Positions 1-10,198 of a stretch of 20,903 bases of DNA are shown in pieces. Source of the stretch: Rhodocollybia butyracea (Eukaryota; Basidiomycota; Agaricomycetes; Agaricales; Omphalotaceae); assembly GCA_015501585.1 (NCBI GenBank), contig JADNRY010000946.1:1-20903 (forward strand), read 5' to 3'. The translations under genes and the position numbers were made by a program. Numbering within the stretch: position 1 is the stretch's first letter; every line of letters starts with the position of its first letter. Under the pieces are notes generated by a model, which did no database searches, had not been told where the DNA came from, and saw only the letters and a program-made list of their open reading frames with translations.

Positions 1-477
1 AAGTATTGACTTATCATTATTCATCTGTTCTAGTGAACTTACAATTTTAGTATTAAACAAAATGTACATCTAGTAGACTCTATAGAGCCTTAATGCCAAT
101 AATCGATTCTACCAAGAAAAGACTGGTTCACTTGATTTTCTTTACACGGAAGATCCAATTCTCTCAATAGGTCGCTGGAATTAAGATGCACTTGTCATCA
201 AGATTCAAGCTTCTTGAAGTCCTAAATAATAATAAGTACCAGTTTCCACGCTGAATGCAGCATTTCCTGACCAACGCCACACGCATGGATGCTGTGCAAC
301 GATTCATCCAGGCCACTCACGATCCCGCGTGTTGTTTGCTTCGATATTCCCAACTAGAATTGGGAAAGAACACTGCTGGTCAGCTCGTCCGCTTCCGACT
401 TCCGCTTCCAGAATTGCAGGTTTGGCGGTATTGATCCTAGCCCTGTACCCAAGCAACTCCAAAGTTCACTACTTATA
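1..477. other. AT-rich intergenic sequence, no gene seen
   Basis: No reading frame with credible coding character or splice pattern was found on either strand here. The stretch ends at the TA dinucleotide that flanks the palindromic element starting at 478. Confidence 0.5.
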
Positions 478-915
478 AGGTAGGGGACAGGCAAACGCTG
501 CTAACCCCACGTGACGGCTGTATTTAGTAATTTTTGGTCCCACACAACTTCCTCAGGTCATATTAGCACACCGAGTGCAATTCTCACAAATCCTCCCTAG
601 AATCTGTTTGAATGGTCATAAAATGTTCCTCCTTTTTTTGTATGATTTTAGGTAAGATTTTGAAGAACTAGATAGCGAAATACTGAATATCTACCCAGTG
701 TATAAGTATCTAGTCTCTCAGATTTCAACCTAAAATATCGGGGAAAAAGGAGAGGCCTCCTGAGATAAATTCAAATAGATTTTAGTGGCAGATTTATGTT
801 AAGTTGTCTGGTTGTGCCACTAGACTATAAAAAAGCGTACATGAACGCAAAATTACTAAATATGGCTGTGAGAATCAGTCACGTGAGGTTAGCAGCGTTT
901 GCCTGTCCCCTACCT
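478..915. repeat. Imperfect-palindrome MITE flanked by TA
   Basis: The left end reads AGGTAGGGGACAGGCAAACG and the right end is its reverse complement, with TA directly outside both ends (476-477 and 916-917). The terminal inverted repeat runs about 60-70 bp, including a CACGTGA motif and a TATTTAGTAATTTT motif on both arms. Further inside, arms near 598-660 and 730-790 also pair imperfectly, for example CTAGAATCTGTTTGAAT against its partner near 775. Almost the whole 438 bp therefore forms one long imperfect hairpin. No transposase is encoded. TA duplication and terminal inverted repeats are typical of Tc1/mariner-type non-autonomous elements; that assignment is inference. Confidence 0.8.
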
Positions 916-1006
916 TATCCTTAGCGCCGCTGGTGCGGCAATCCCCGACTCATGTCAGAATATTGGTAATGGGCATAGTTATGGAAACAATAGGTAATTT
1001 CGTAGG

Positions 1007-1320
1007 CTATAGTAAAACAATTTGTATATCGGTTAATTATTTATGTTCAGAGTGTAAAGTAAGGAAGGAAGCATAGTGAAAGAAAGTTGGACCGACTAGT
1101 CAACGTTCATATCATCGATCATTTTACTTTTCCCCTTGACGTCTATTGCCACACTTTACGAAGAAGCGTAATTGTTTCCATGGCGAGATTATTACGATCT
1201 TCTTTCGTAGGCATGATCAGTATTGAGCGGATTGAAGGAACTTTCTTTCACTATGCTTCCTTCCTTACTTTACACTCTGAACATAAATAATTAACCGATA
1301 TACAAATTGTTTTACTATAG
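1007..1320. repeat. Fold-back element with 82-bp perfect inverted arms
   Basis: Bases 1007-1088 and 1239-1320 are exact reverse complements by eye over 82 bp, starting and ending CTATAG. A spacer of about 150 bp separates them. If the target duplication is TA, the element proper is 1010-1317, with ends TAGTAAAACAATTTG. No protein is encoded; the short frames inside are by-products of the repeat. Perfect arm identity implies recent insertion or gene conversion between arms. It resembles a MITE or fold-back DNA element, unrelated in sequence to the one at 478-915. Confidence 0.85.
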
Positions 1321-1460
1321 ATGGGCAGGTATTCGAGCAGATAACTCGACACTTATTCGCAGGAGAAAATAAATTCGACAACTTGCAACATTTCCGCGGT
1401 TCCCTCTTCGATGTCCGAAGTTTGTCAATAGTAGATTGAGCGTCAGGATAACCGGTGTGG

Positions 1461-2247
1461 TCATCTTGAAGTGGTTGAATCAATAATTTTTTTCGGAGTT
1501 GGAAGGGAAAGGAAGGAATGGAACTCGGCGTAGAGTACTGTAAGCCTCCACAACCATTGGCTGAGGTCTATACGTTCTTCCAATTGGAGCAAGAACAGGT
1601 TCTCGCAGCAATCGTATTCATGATGTCCACAGATATCAGATGTTCCGATCCATTCGACTATACAGTCGTCATCGACCTTATATCGAAGTTGTACCATATA
1701 CAGTGTGACCATCCTTCAAGCGCATTCGCAAATTTACAGCTTGTATCAGTTGGGTTTGAACATCTTCTTCACTGCAAGCAATTAATTCTCGGATATCTGT
1801 CAACGTATCAGGCTGAGAAAGGACATGAGTAAATACTGGAACCGACATAGGTACTGCGTTCATCAATGCAGGACATAGCGAATTTCCGAACTCACTTTCA
1901 TAGGTTGAAACTACATTCTAAAACAAAGCTGGATTCTGTGGTAAAGCAGTAAATTGATGTACAAGGTTTAAACATCGAAGTTCAACAGCATCGATGGCAT
2001 CTTTCCGTGTAGTCAGTGGTGTAATAGCAGCAAAACGCAAGAATGGTGCATCTAATAACTTGGATACTGATAGTTTGTGCATTTCTTGCTGTCGTAACTT
2101 TGAGGATACAGCTTGTGCCCATATCGGAATAGTACATTGTAATGATTGAAACAGAGAAGCAACATTATTCATTTTTTCAGCTGGCTTTAAGACGTAGTCG
2201 TCGTCGAGCGAGAAAAAGTCTAATAATTTATTGCACCATTTCAGCAT
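1461..2247 (-). pseudogene. Decayed or unrecognised coding-like sequence
   Basis: Three minus-strand frames look protein-like: 2247-1918 (109 residues, starting MLKWCNKLLDFF), 1866-1678 (62 residues) and 1712-1461 (83 residues). The first two share one frame interrupted by a single in-frame TAG near 1920, with readable sequence across it. The second and third overlap in different frames, so continuing needs a frame change near 1700. Amino acid use is balanced and helical, unlike random antisense translation. No family is recognised. The plus-strand frame at 1518-1832 overlaps the same DNA, so the coding strand is not certain. The fold-back element at 1007-1320 lies just beyond its 3' end. It could be a decayed gene or captured gene fragment, or a live gene with introns that were not resolved. 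Confidence 0.3.
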
Positions 2248-2650
2248 CAGAAAAGTAACGTGATGGGAAAATATTTCTTTTTCGAGAATTTCGCACGGCT
2301 TTTTGGTTCGATCGCACAGAACAAGACCCTCCCTTCCCTTCGGTCAGAGTCGGGGAATACTCCTGAGTTAGCAGCGGCCGGGGATATCAATCATCGTTTT
2401 ATCAAGCAACAAGGCAGTTCGGGCTGCTGAATTCTGCGAGAAATTACTTCAATCGTACTCTATATTTTTGAACTTGTAGCCTTGCGGTTTCCTTCTATCT
2501 TTGAAACCTCAATCGTTCTTAAATCTCTAGCTTCTCTTCTGACAAGATTGTGAGCTTGTACGTCTGTTAGTACTAACTTGGACTCAAGCCAGTCTCTGCT
2601 GTGCAGTGTAGAGTGGTGCGAGTGGTGATGTGAAATTACCAGGATCACCA

Positions 2651-2670
2651 GGAAGGAAGGAAGGAAGGAA
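2651..2670 (+). repeat. (GGAA)5 microsatellite
   Basis: Five tandem GGAA units lie in the intergenic stretch before the membrane-protein gene. The minus-strand frame that crosses it owes its serine/proline/phenylalanine repeats to this microsatellite and is not supported as coding. Confidence 0.8.
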
Positions 2671-2877
2671 GCCCTCGGCGGAGGCAGCTGATCGTCAGTC
2701 ATCTGTCAACTCGACTGTACATGTACTACATTTAGTACATACTACTAACTTTAGTTCGTCAAAACTTTAAACTGATGATCATGAGCTGACGCGCGCGCGT
2801 GCCTTGAATATGTAGTTTGCGTCCATGTTTCTCGGGATCTTCTTTCTCTTTTCTACTTTCTTCAACTTCTGCCCCAT

Positions 2878-4453
2878 ATGTCTTCTTTTATTTCACAGCT
2901 GGTCTCCCTCTTCAATGATAACAGCTTAGAGCAGGCTCACGTGATCGTTATACTTTATCACTCAGTAGGAATTGTTGCTCAGACCTTTGTCTACGGTTCG
3001 TCGCGGTCTTTATTTCACAGCTTCTATCACTCACAGTTATTTTGCTATGGTATCCTGTAGGCATATACACCTGTCTAATGCCAATTTCTACCTTCGTCAT
3101 GCTGCAAGCGTTCACTTGTCACTTTTTTCATGATATTAATGATTGATCAATCTAGAAAGACGGGCCTTCAAACTCCAATACGAAAATTTCTTGTGGGAAT
3201 GACGATCTTCATGTATTCAATATCCAGTGTCCATTGGATTTTATCGGTTGTCAATATAATACAAAACATCCAGTTTTGGTTCTTGTCGTCGAATCCAGAT
3301 AAGAATCCTCCCAGTTTGATACCGCTGTTTAGTGCTTTGATCCTGGTCAATGTAAGTAATGTGCTCTGCCGTGAATTAAGTGGCTTAATGATATGCTTAA
3401 GTATGTCCTAACGGACGGTGTAGTCGTATGGCGTGCATGGGTGCTGTGCAGTGACTCAAGTACAGGGGCGCTCAGAATACCGATGGGCTTGTTGTGTGGC
3501 TTATTGAGTAAGTCCCCATCCACCGACCTTGCTCATCGTATTGACTTATACTACCTACTTCCCACAGTGAGTGTCGCAGCAACGATCATAATACGGATAA
3601 TACTCACATCGCCAGCCGGAAATGATGCTAAACTTAATGCAATCCTAGCCCGCATAATCGATGCTTCACAAGTTGCTAATTTGGTCCTTTCGTTGTTGAC
3701 GAATATATCCTCGACGTCTATCGTTGGTCTGAAAGCTTGGTATATTGCATACTTATTCTGAACTATTCCTCCAATACTGCATGCTTACCGGTTGTCTGAT
3801 TGTTTACAGGAAATATCGTCGAGATATCAAGAATGATTTCGAACATGCAGGCAAACAGACTAAAGCGAACAAAATACTAGTACTACTCGTTGAATCGGGT
3901 GTATTATACATTTTTTCTGGGGTGAGTCCACATCTATCTGGTTCTTACACGCGTGTTGGACCTCGTACGATTAAGAATCACTATTACAGATCATGGTTCT
4001 CGCCGCATCACTAGTCCGTCTTCCAAACGGGACGTTAGGGGACATCTACACCCCCGTCAACTTCCAGATAGCGGTATGTGCTTCACGTTTCATAGAAACT
4101 TCACTCGTTAACGTTCATTCTTGTGTCTATAGGGAATCTACCCTTTAGTTGTCCTCCTTCTCGTCAACCAAGATAGCTCACTGAAGAAGACCGTCTTTGC
4201 TTCGACAATCCCTAACTCTATGCCCCAACCTAGAGAGGAATCTCATCTTGAATCAATGCGTTTTGGGATAGTTGAAACTGTGGGGACTATGGAGGATTAT
4301 ACGGGATCAGACACGGAATCAGACTACGAACTATCACTCAAACCACATGCGCATGGGCGTAGACCATCACGATTCCGGTTCTCTGGCCAGTCAAAACCTC
4401 TTCCGGATACGCCTGGGGATTTGAAGATTTCGGACGGTGCTACTAATGTGTAG
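2878..4453 (+). CDS. Fungal seven-helix integral membrane protein
   Basis: Eight exons join in frame to a 383-residue protein: 2878-2995, 3061-3103, 3156-3351, 3402-3507, 3568-3739, 3810-3921, 3990-4073, 4133-4453. The model has hydrophobic helices from about residue 20, a YVLTDGVVVWRAWVL stretch at about 120-134, and a charged cytosolic tail of about 107 residues from the last exon. This layout, with the conserved VLTDG-V-W-RAW motif, is that of a large family of uncharacterised receptor-like membrane proteins expanded in Agaricomycetes (similar in style to DUF6533/DUF6534 proteins); its ligand and function are unknown. Start chosen at the ATG opening MSSFISQLVSLF, which continues straight into the first helix. 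The second intron (3104-3155) starts GCAAGC, so it is GC-AG; without it the frame stops at TGA. The gene ends 251 bp before the first dioxygenase, and a relic of its tail recurs before the third. Confidence 0.85.
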
Positions 4454-4654
4454 TATTAACGGTATGTATAATATAAGAGATAGGCTAGCCTATCGATGTT
4501 TGAACTTTGTATCAGTTGTAGATTACATGGTGAGCAAAGCTGGCGCTTATGATGTGTCCCATGATGCATGAATCTCAAAACGTTGAAATGGCACAGTTCC
4601 TATTCTGAATAAAGTTTTGTGGAGTTTCCGGGGCCTTGCTGGTGAACACCACGG

Positions 4655-4662
4655 TTTAAAAA
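4655..4662 (+). promoter_or_regulatory. TATA-like box of dioxygenase copy 1
   Basis: TTTAAAAA lies about 43 bp before the ATG. It is in the same place as the clear TATAAAA boxes of copies 2 and 3, after a shared upstream block (GGGGCCTT then a GGTG-A-ACC element). Copy 1 has a weaker match. Confidence 0.45.
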
Positions 4663-4704
4663 GGTCAAGTGAGCCTCATCTTTCCCCATTTTCCCTTATC
4701 AATC

Positions 4705-6018
4705 ATGCCTGTGACTGCACTTCCTGAATTCCCGACCAATATTCCAACACATCCGCTATTGATTGTGGATTATGAGCTACTCAAGAATGGTGATGAGACG
4801 GAGATGGACAAGCTGTGGAAAGCTGCGACCTCACTTGGGTTCTGGTAGTAGGTCCATTTCACCGTATCAGATAAATGAATAGGTTTGACTGTGTGCTTAG
4901 TTTGAAGAATCATGGGGCCAATGAGGATGTTGAAAAGATGTTTGACATGGGAGCCGAGACAATGAATTTGCCAATGGAAGAGAAGATGAAATACGAGGAC
5001 GAAGGGTTTTCATTTGGGTAGGCGTTGAACACTCATTCCCCTCCCCATAATACTAACCATCATCTGCTGTCTCCAGATATAAGTTTGCAGGCGCCAGTGC
5101 CGTTGATGCCTCCGGAGAACCCGACAAAGCCGAATACCTCAACATCGCGAAAGACGATGTGTTAGCTTGGCCTAAACAGGCTCGAAGGTCGTATCCCTAC
5201 ACTGTCAACAATCGTATGGAATCGACTATCATTCCTTTTGTCACAAAATCCATTGAAGTCAACAACGTTTTGCTAGCCATCTTCAATTCCAAGCTCGGGC
5301 TCCCTGAGGGTACGTTGTGTAAACTTCACTTTGGGGAATATAGTGGCTGTGAGGCCAGGACAATCAAAGCCCCGAAGAACCTCCCTGTGGGAAAACAGGC
5401 AATTGGGGCTCATACTGATTTCGGGAGCCTGAGCTTCTTGCATAACAGGCTTGGCGGGCTTCAGGTTTTGCCTCCTGGGGTTGAGGAATGGCAGTATGTA
5501 AAGGTTAGATATTGATGTGGATCTCGAAGGAGACACTGAACATAAGACATATAGCCTGTTCCAGGACATGCAATCTGCAATGTCGGGGATGCTTTGGCCA
5601 TGCTAAGCGGCGGTATCCTCCGCTCAAACATACACCGTGTCGTGTACGTATAATTCCTTACAATTGACTTCTGAGTCTCAGAATCCCTACAGTCCACCTC
5701 CCGGCGCTCAGGCTGGCTTTGAACGCTGGTCCCAGGTATTTTTCACAAGGCCCGTTAACTCGGTCATGCTTCGACCTTTGTCAGATGAAAGCTCCTTGAT
5801 CAGTGAAGCAGTCAGGGAGCTGAGCAACGATCAAAGAGCGGCTCTGACCCCCGGAGTGACAGCTTATGATTGGGTCAGTAGAAGAAAGAAACTTCGAATG
5901 ATCAAAAACAGAGCGGTAAGCGACTGTGCACACTCTATGAATCAGAGTAGTAACAATGTCTTCACAGGGGCCAGAGACATGGATGGCAAGTGGAGGCACG
6001 GAGCTAGGAAGAGCGTAA
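4705..6018 (+). CDS. 2-oxoglutarate/Fe(II) dioxygenase, copy 1
   Basis: Six exons (4705-4847, 4901-5017, 5077-5503, 5555-5641, 5682-5915, 5968-6018) give 352 residues in an unbroken frame. The protein fits the isopenicillin-N-synthase-like superfamily: an N-terminal DIOX_N-type region (about 14-130), then the Fe(II)/2OG core. Visible active-site residues are the iron ligands H199 and D201 in HTDFGSL, the distal ligand H256 in NIHRV, and the 2-oxoglutarate-binding pair R273/S275 in ERWSQVFF. Such enzymes couple 2-oxoglutarate decarboxylation to hydroxylation, desaturation or ring closure of a small molecule; the substrate cannot be told. The last exon encodes GPETWMASGGTELGRA, a C-terminus I recall from fungal relatives and which copies 2 and 3 lack. 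Intron 4 (5642-5681) is only 40 nt. No signal peptide is seen, so it is probably cytosolic. Confidence 0.9.
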
Positions 6019-6510
6019 AACACATCGAAACTCAATTTCATATCTTTGTATGTTGTGCCGTATGTATGCGGTATGAAAAATCTGACTTAGTTTTTGCAAC
6101 GCAGGTACCTAAGCAATGCAGACAAAAATATAAATTCAGAATCGTGACTCAAGTTCTGTGACTGTGTGGTGTTTCTTCAAGCTTATCCACCGTGAACAAA
6201 ATGCAAGACAGATACTGCTTAGTATAACTCTTGTGTAAGAAGCGACGAGCGACGTGGTTGCTTATAACTGACGTACCCACTCAGAGTAGTGCTCCCTTCC
6301 CTTCTACTTCAGAAGCAATAGGTGGCAGTAAGCATCTTTTTTCCTTGCTGGTAAGTAAGGCCACCTGATTCGTCCGGAGTGGCATACTCGGTAACACTTT
6401 TAAAACTAATTTCTTATGATCGCATGACCCATGGGCCACGGTCGAAAGGATACGCACACTAATCGGGACAAAAAGTTTGTATCTGGGGCCTTTCCTGGTA
6501 GATGCCGGAG
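6019..6510. other. Intergenic region between dioxygenase copies 1 and 2
   Basis: No gene is seen. The last about 60 bp (from roughly 6480) resemble the sequence upstream of copies 1 and 3 and are presumably promoter. No relic of the membrane-protein tail was found here, unlike the region before copy 3. Confidence 0.5.
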
Positions 6511-6518
6511 TATAAAAA
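6511..6518 (+). promoter_or_regulatory. TATA box of dioxygenase copy 2
   Basis: TATAAAAA lies 65 bp before the ATG, followed by GCCTAGTGGACATCATACC. Nearly the same block (GCCTAGGGAACGTCATACC) follows the TATA box of copy 3, supporting a shared, duplicated core promoter. Confidence 0.65.
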
Positions 6519-6575
6519 GCCTAGTGGACATCATACCTCCCAATATTTTCCCATTCCGCTTGCGGCTTGTCTATT

Positions 6576-7879
6576 ATGCCGGTAACTGCATTCCCTGAAT
6601 TTCCGACCAACATTCCGACGCACCCGTTAGTGGTTGTGGATTATGAACTTCTCAAGAATGGCGATAAGAGGGAGATGGACAAGTTGTGGGATGCTGCGAC
6701 TTTGCTCGGATTCTGGTAGTAAGTTTATCCCTGCATAGTATATATATATTGGAATGGCGTGTGTTTAGTTTGAAGAATCATGGGGCTGATGAGGATGTCG
6801 AAAGGATGTTTGACATGGGAGCCGAGACAATGGACTTACCGATGGAAGAGAAGATGAAATACGAGCGAGGGGATGATGGGTTTTCGTTTGGGTGAGCGTT
6901 GGTCCTTGGACAGTCATTCCCCTTGCTTCATCTACTATCTCTAGGTACAAATTTGCAGGCGCCAACGTCGTTGATGCCTCTGGAGAGCCTGATAAAGTTG
7001 AGTTCCTTGTCATCGCAAAAGACGATGCGTTGGCCTGGCCTAAACAGGCTCGAAGGTCCTACCCTTCCACCGTCAACAGCCGCATGGATTCGACTATTGT
7101 TCCTTTTGTCAAAAAGTCCATCGAGATTAATAGTGTTTGCCTGAACATCTTCAACGACAAACTCGGGCTCGCTGAGGGTACGCTGTTGAAGCTTCACTCT
7201 GGGGAATATAGTGCTTGCGAGGCGCGGACGATCAAGGCCCCGAAGAATCTCCCTATTGGTAAAATGGCACTTGGAGCTCATACTGATTTCGGAAGCTTGA
7301 GCTTCTTGCATAACCGGCTTGGAGGACTCCAAGTTTTGCCTCCTGGAGTTGAGGAATGGCAGTATGTAAAGGTTAGACGTTAGGCAATAACGTGTGCATC
7401 GCAAAGGAAACACTGAATATGATACCTATAGCCTGTGCCTGGGCATGCAATCTGTAATGTCGGGGATGCCTTGACCTTTCTAAGCGGTGGGATCCTCCGC
7501 TCAAACATACATCGAGTCGTGTACGTCCACATCTTTGCAAAGAAATTCTGACATTCAGAATCGCTACAGTCCGCCTCCTGGTGCCCAAGCTGGGTTTGAA
7601 CGCTGGTCGCAGGTATTTTTTACACGGCCTGTTAACTCGGTCGTGCTTCGACCTTTATCAGATGAAAGCCCATTGATTGCTGAAACGGTCAGTAAGCTGA
7701 GCGACAAACAAAAAGAAGCTCTGACCCCAGGAATGACGGCGTATGCTTGGGTTGAGAAGAGATTGAGAAATCCAAGGCTTAAAAGTATAAAGGTGAGCCG
7801 TTGTGCATGTTTTGTGAAAAAGACTAAGAGGCGGCTACACAACGATAGCCAGCAGAGGCACAGAGTTAGGAGAGCGTAA
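6576..7879 (+). CDS. 2-oxoglutarate/Fe(II) dioxygenase, copy 2
   Basis: Six exons at the same positions as copy 1 (6576-6718, 6769-6891, 6945-7371, 7432-7518, 7559-7792, 7856-7879) give about 345 residues. Core residues are kept: H201 and D203 in HTDFGSL, H258 in NIHRV, R275/S277 in ERWSQVFF. Exon 3 is exactly as long as in copies 1 and 3, and sequence is closer to copy 3 than to copy 1. The C-terminus is different: the GPETW stretch is missing. Alignment of the remaining bases to copy 1 shows a small deletion, so the last residues read RHRVRRA in a shifted frame. Splicing or retaining the last intron (63 nt, a multiple of 3) ends at the same TAA, so the last exon is uncertain. The core is intact and probably active; the substrate is unknown. 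Confidence 0.87.
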
Positions 7880-9784
7880 AATTGCATTTCTGTATCTTGT
7901 ACTTTGGCGAGCGAAGAGAAGCACCAGTAAGTTATCTAGAATTGCGAATCCCATATGAGAAGTATCTATGCATATGACGCGGGAATCGATCGAAACGAAG
8001 ACGTAACGAAACAGTTCAAAACGGCTTTTTACTATTTACGGTCCTCCTTCCATCGCACTCACACCTGCGCCCCGCTGTCGTCATCACCGGATTCCTTTTA
8101 TGGAAGCCCTCTTGGACCATAGCTTAAAACAAGAACCAATTTTCACTATCTGTATTCACACGTGCAAACATCCTCCACATACTTCTGTCTGTCCAGACCA
8201 GAACACCTTCCCCATGATCACGCGATCACGAGTCGCAACAATACGGTTAACGAACACATCCGAAAGGGCCATCCCAACTGTACTAGTACTTGCCCTGCCT
8301 TTCAGCTACCTGCTGATGTGCAGACGCGGAAGGCCACAGCCATAGAAACCGTGAGGGCCATCCCATAATGGGCTTGGTACATGACCCGGCCTAGGGGAAA
8401 GCCCAGACAAGAGTATAGGGAATGGAGAGGAAAAAGTACATTGTGGCCTGCCTTTATCCAGGAGCTATATGATTTCTGTGTACAACATCCAACCAGACTT
8501 CGCTTACCACGCCCAGCCTCCCTTTACTCCGACGGGTCATATGGTCCTCCCCACTTGAGACAATATCCCGATATATGGACACATCTCAGCCCGGAAATTT
8601 GAACATTTAGGGTTGCTGAAGCGGAAGCAGGTCAGAATGCCTTCGGACCTGATATACCTCCTGCTACCTCTGTGTCCAATGGGATGCCAATCCAGCCTCC
8701 TCTGCTGTCGTTACATCAGACCCCGCCGTGGCTGGACCCTCAAATGTTACTACATTTTGAAGGGGGAGCTTCGTGCCACTGAGGAGTCCCGCCCCTGAAC
8801 CATAATCTGGATTCTGTGGGGCTCGTGCGGGTGGCCGGTGTGCATCCCAGATAAAAGCACGGAAGATGTAGCCAGTCCAAAATGTCTCAAACCCAAAATA
8901 ATATAACACTTGCGGGGTGGGAGACCAAATTTCCGGACAATTTCTGAATGTGCACGAATTCAACTGACGGTGATGAGAATCGAGGATCGGTGTGCCGACT
9001 CTCACGCCTGCTACTACAGAGCATCTGCTGAGGATAAATGTGTTCTGCTGTACAGTACTTTATCAGATAATACTGTAGAAGAGGCCTTGGAATAAGTATT
9101 ATACTAACCAATACTGATTGGGTGAGCGAAGCAAAACCCATTGATGGAGCGTGCCACTGTGAACAAGCACAGCCACAATGTACGTCGAACTGCTTTGACC
9201 GGCCAAAGCGAGGGCACGCAGCCGCTACTGTTGACATAATCAAACTTACTTCGCTTACCCACTCTCAGGCTGCATTACATGGAGCCATAGGCTCGTAATA
9301 ATTCATTTCTATATCTACCTATACTGATAGGGCCGTGGGTGATAATGGTGATACGCACCGATACAGATAGCCGGGTCAACAATACGATACTACGGTATGG
9401 ATGATAATGAGCGGTACTTACTGACACTCGCTACTTAGCTTTTCACTGTTTCCTGATGTGCAACATCTCCGTATACTGCATTTTGTCAGACCCAAACGAG
9501 GTCGGAGGAGTGGGTCGAGCCTCTGTCATGTAAGAGGGCGCGTTTCACTAAGACCTTACAATTTTCCCTCTGCTGTTTTATTTTCGCGCCCTTTTTATTT
9601 ATCCAAGTACTTTTCCATACGATCAGTCTGTGTGATTAAGAGCCACGGAGAATGAACCAGTGGATAAAGGATAATTTAATATCATTTGGTTTCCGAGTTC
9701 ATATACAAACTTGAAGTGGTGTCAATGAGGACTGGAAGGAAAAAGGACAACGATAGTAACGGTTGAGGGACTTCGGATTCAGTG
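7880..9784. other. Decayed accessory stretch, no intact gene
   Basis: Multiple short frames on both strands, none with a convincing start, splice pattern and domain. A patch around 8100-8800 has coding-like plus-strand translations broken by stops and frame changes (listed separately). Near 9117-9136 and 9250-9270 a GGGTGAGCGAAG / CTTCGCTTACCC inverted pair may mark the ends of a small element of about 150 bp. The remainder up to 9784 shows nothing recognisable. Confidence 0.45.
8150..8800 (+). pseudogene. Possible remnant of an unidentified gene
   Basis: The plus strand gives protein-like patches in different frames, including EHIRKGHPNC near 8250 and a proline-rich patch (PDIPPATSVSNGMPIQPP) near 8650. 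Several in-frame stops and frame changes separate them, and no intron model joins them. The proline-rich patch would fit a disordered region of a regulatory protein, but no family is recognised. It may also be chance. Confidence 0.2.
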
Positions 9785-9940
9785 ACGAGCGCGATGTCGA
9801 GACTGAATCAAACTATAAACTATCACTTAAATCACACGTACATTACGTGCATTACCAGGGCATAGACCATGTCGATCATGATTCTCTGGTCAGACAAAAC
9901 TCTTCCGGATACGCCTGAGGATTTGAAGAATTCAGACGGC
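9785..9940 (+). pseudogene. Relic of the seven-helix gene's C-terminal exon
   Basis: This stretch aligns with about 4315-4440, the tail exon of the membrane-protein gene. Shared blocks include ACTATCACT with flanks, GGGC(G/A)TAGACCAT, TTCTCTGG(C/T)CAG and CTCTTCCGGATACGCCTG. It carries indels and stops and lacks all upstream exons, so it is a dead fragment. The similarity continues through the intergenic bases (AGCAAAG(C/T)TGGCGCT at about 4535 and 10010) into the promoter of dioxygenase copy 3. That identifies one duplication unit: receptor tail, intergenic region and dioxygenase. Confidence 0.8.
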
Positions 9941-9941
9941 G

Positions 9942-9983
9942 AGGGGCCTGCCGCCCATAGTTATATGCTGGCGGCGGGCCCCT
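9942..9983. repeat. GC-rich hairpin inserted after receptor relic
   Basis: AGGGGCCTGCCGCC (9942-9955) and GGCGGCGGGCCCCT (9970-9983) are inverted repeats, 13 of 14 pairing with a 14-base AT-rich loop. The sequence has no counterpart in the homologous stretch after the intact receptor gene (about 4440-4480), so it was inserted or expanded after the duplication. Confidence 0.65.
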
Positions 9984-10142
9984 ATCGTACCAGCGTATGA
10001 CTGTCAAAGCAAAGTTGGCGCTCACGAAGTTAATTTAAGATATGTCCGGTGACTCCTTAAGTCGTCCAAACGGTACAGTAGCTATTCTGGACAAGGTTTC
10101 GAGGATTTTCGGGGGCCCTTCTCAGGCTGGTGGATACCACAG

Positions 10143-10150
10143 TATAAAAG
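10143..10150 (+). promoter_or_regulatory. TATA box of dioxygenase copy 3
   Basis: TATAAAAG lies 56 bp before the ATG, followed by the CCTAGGGAACGTCATACC block shared with copy 2. Confidence 0.65.
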
Positions 10151-10198
10151 CCTAGGGAACGTCATACCCCTAACATTTCCCCATTGCGCTTATCTCGT

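Noticed and set aside
1087..1290. 67-codon frame in the fold-back element
   Set aside because: It reads from the spacer into the inverted arm and ends in repeat sequence; no coding signal.
2460..2702. 80-codon minus-strand frame across the GGAA repeat
   Set aside because: Part of it is encoded by the microsatellite, and no join to the frames at 2247 and below could be supported.
6928..7413. Long minus-strand frames antisense to the dioxygenase genes (also 10552-11028)
   Set aside because: The same shadow frame occurs opposite exon 3 in each paralogue, as expected from codon bias; the plus-strand model has all catalytic residues.
8664..9243. Minus-strand frames of 113 and 118 codons
   Set aside because: Mixed cysteine-rich translations without domains, in a region of generally decayed sequence.
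9117..9270. Small element with GGGTGAGCGAAG-type termini
   Set aside because: Only about 15 of 20 bases match and no target duplication was found, so it is not listed as a mobile element.
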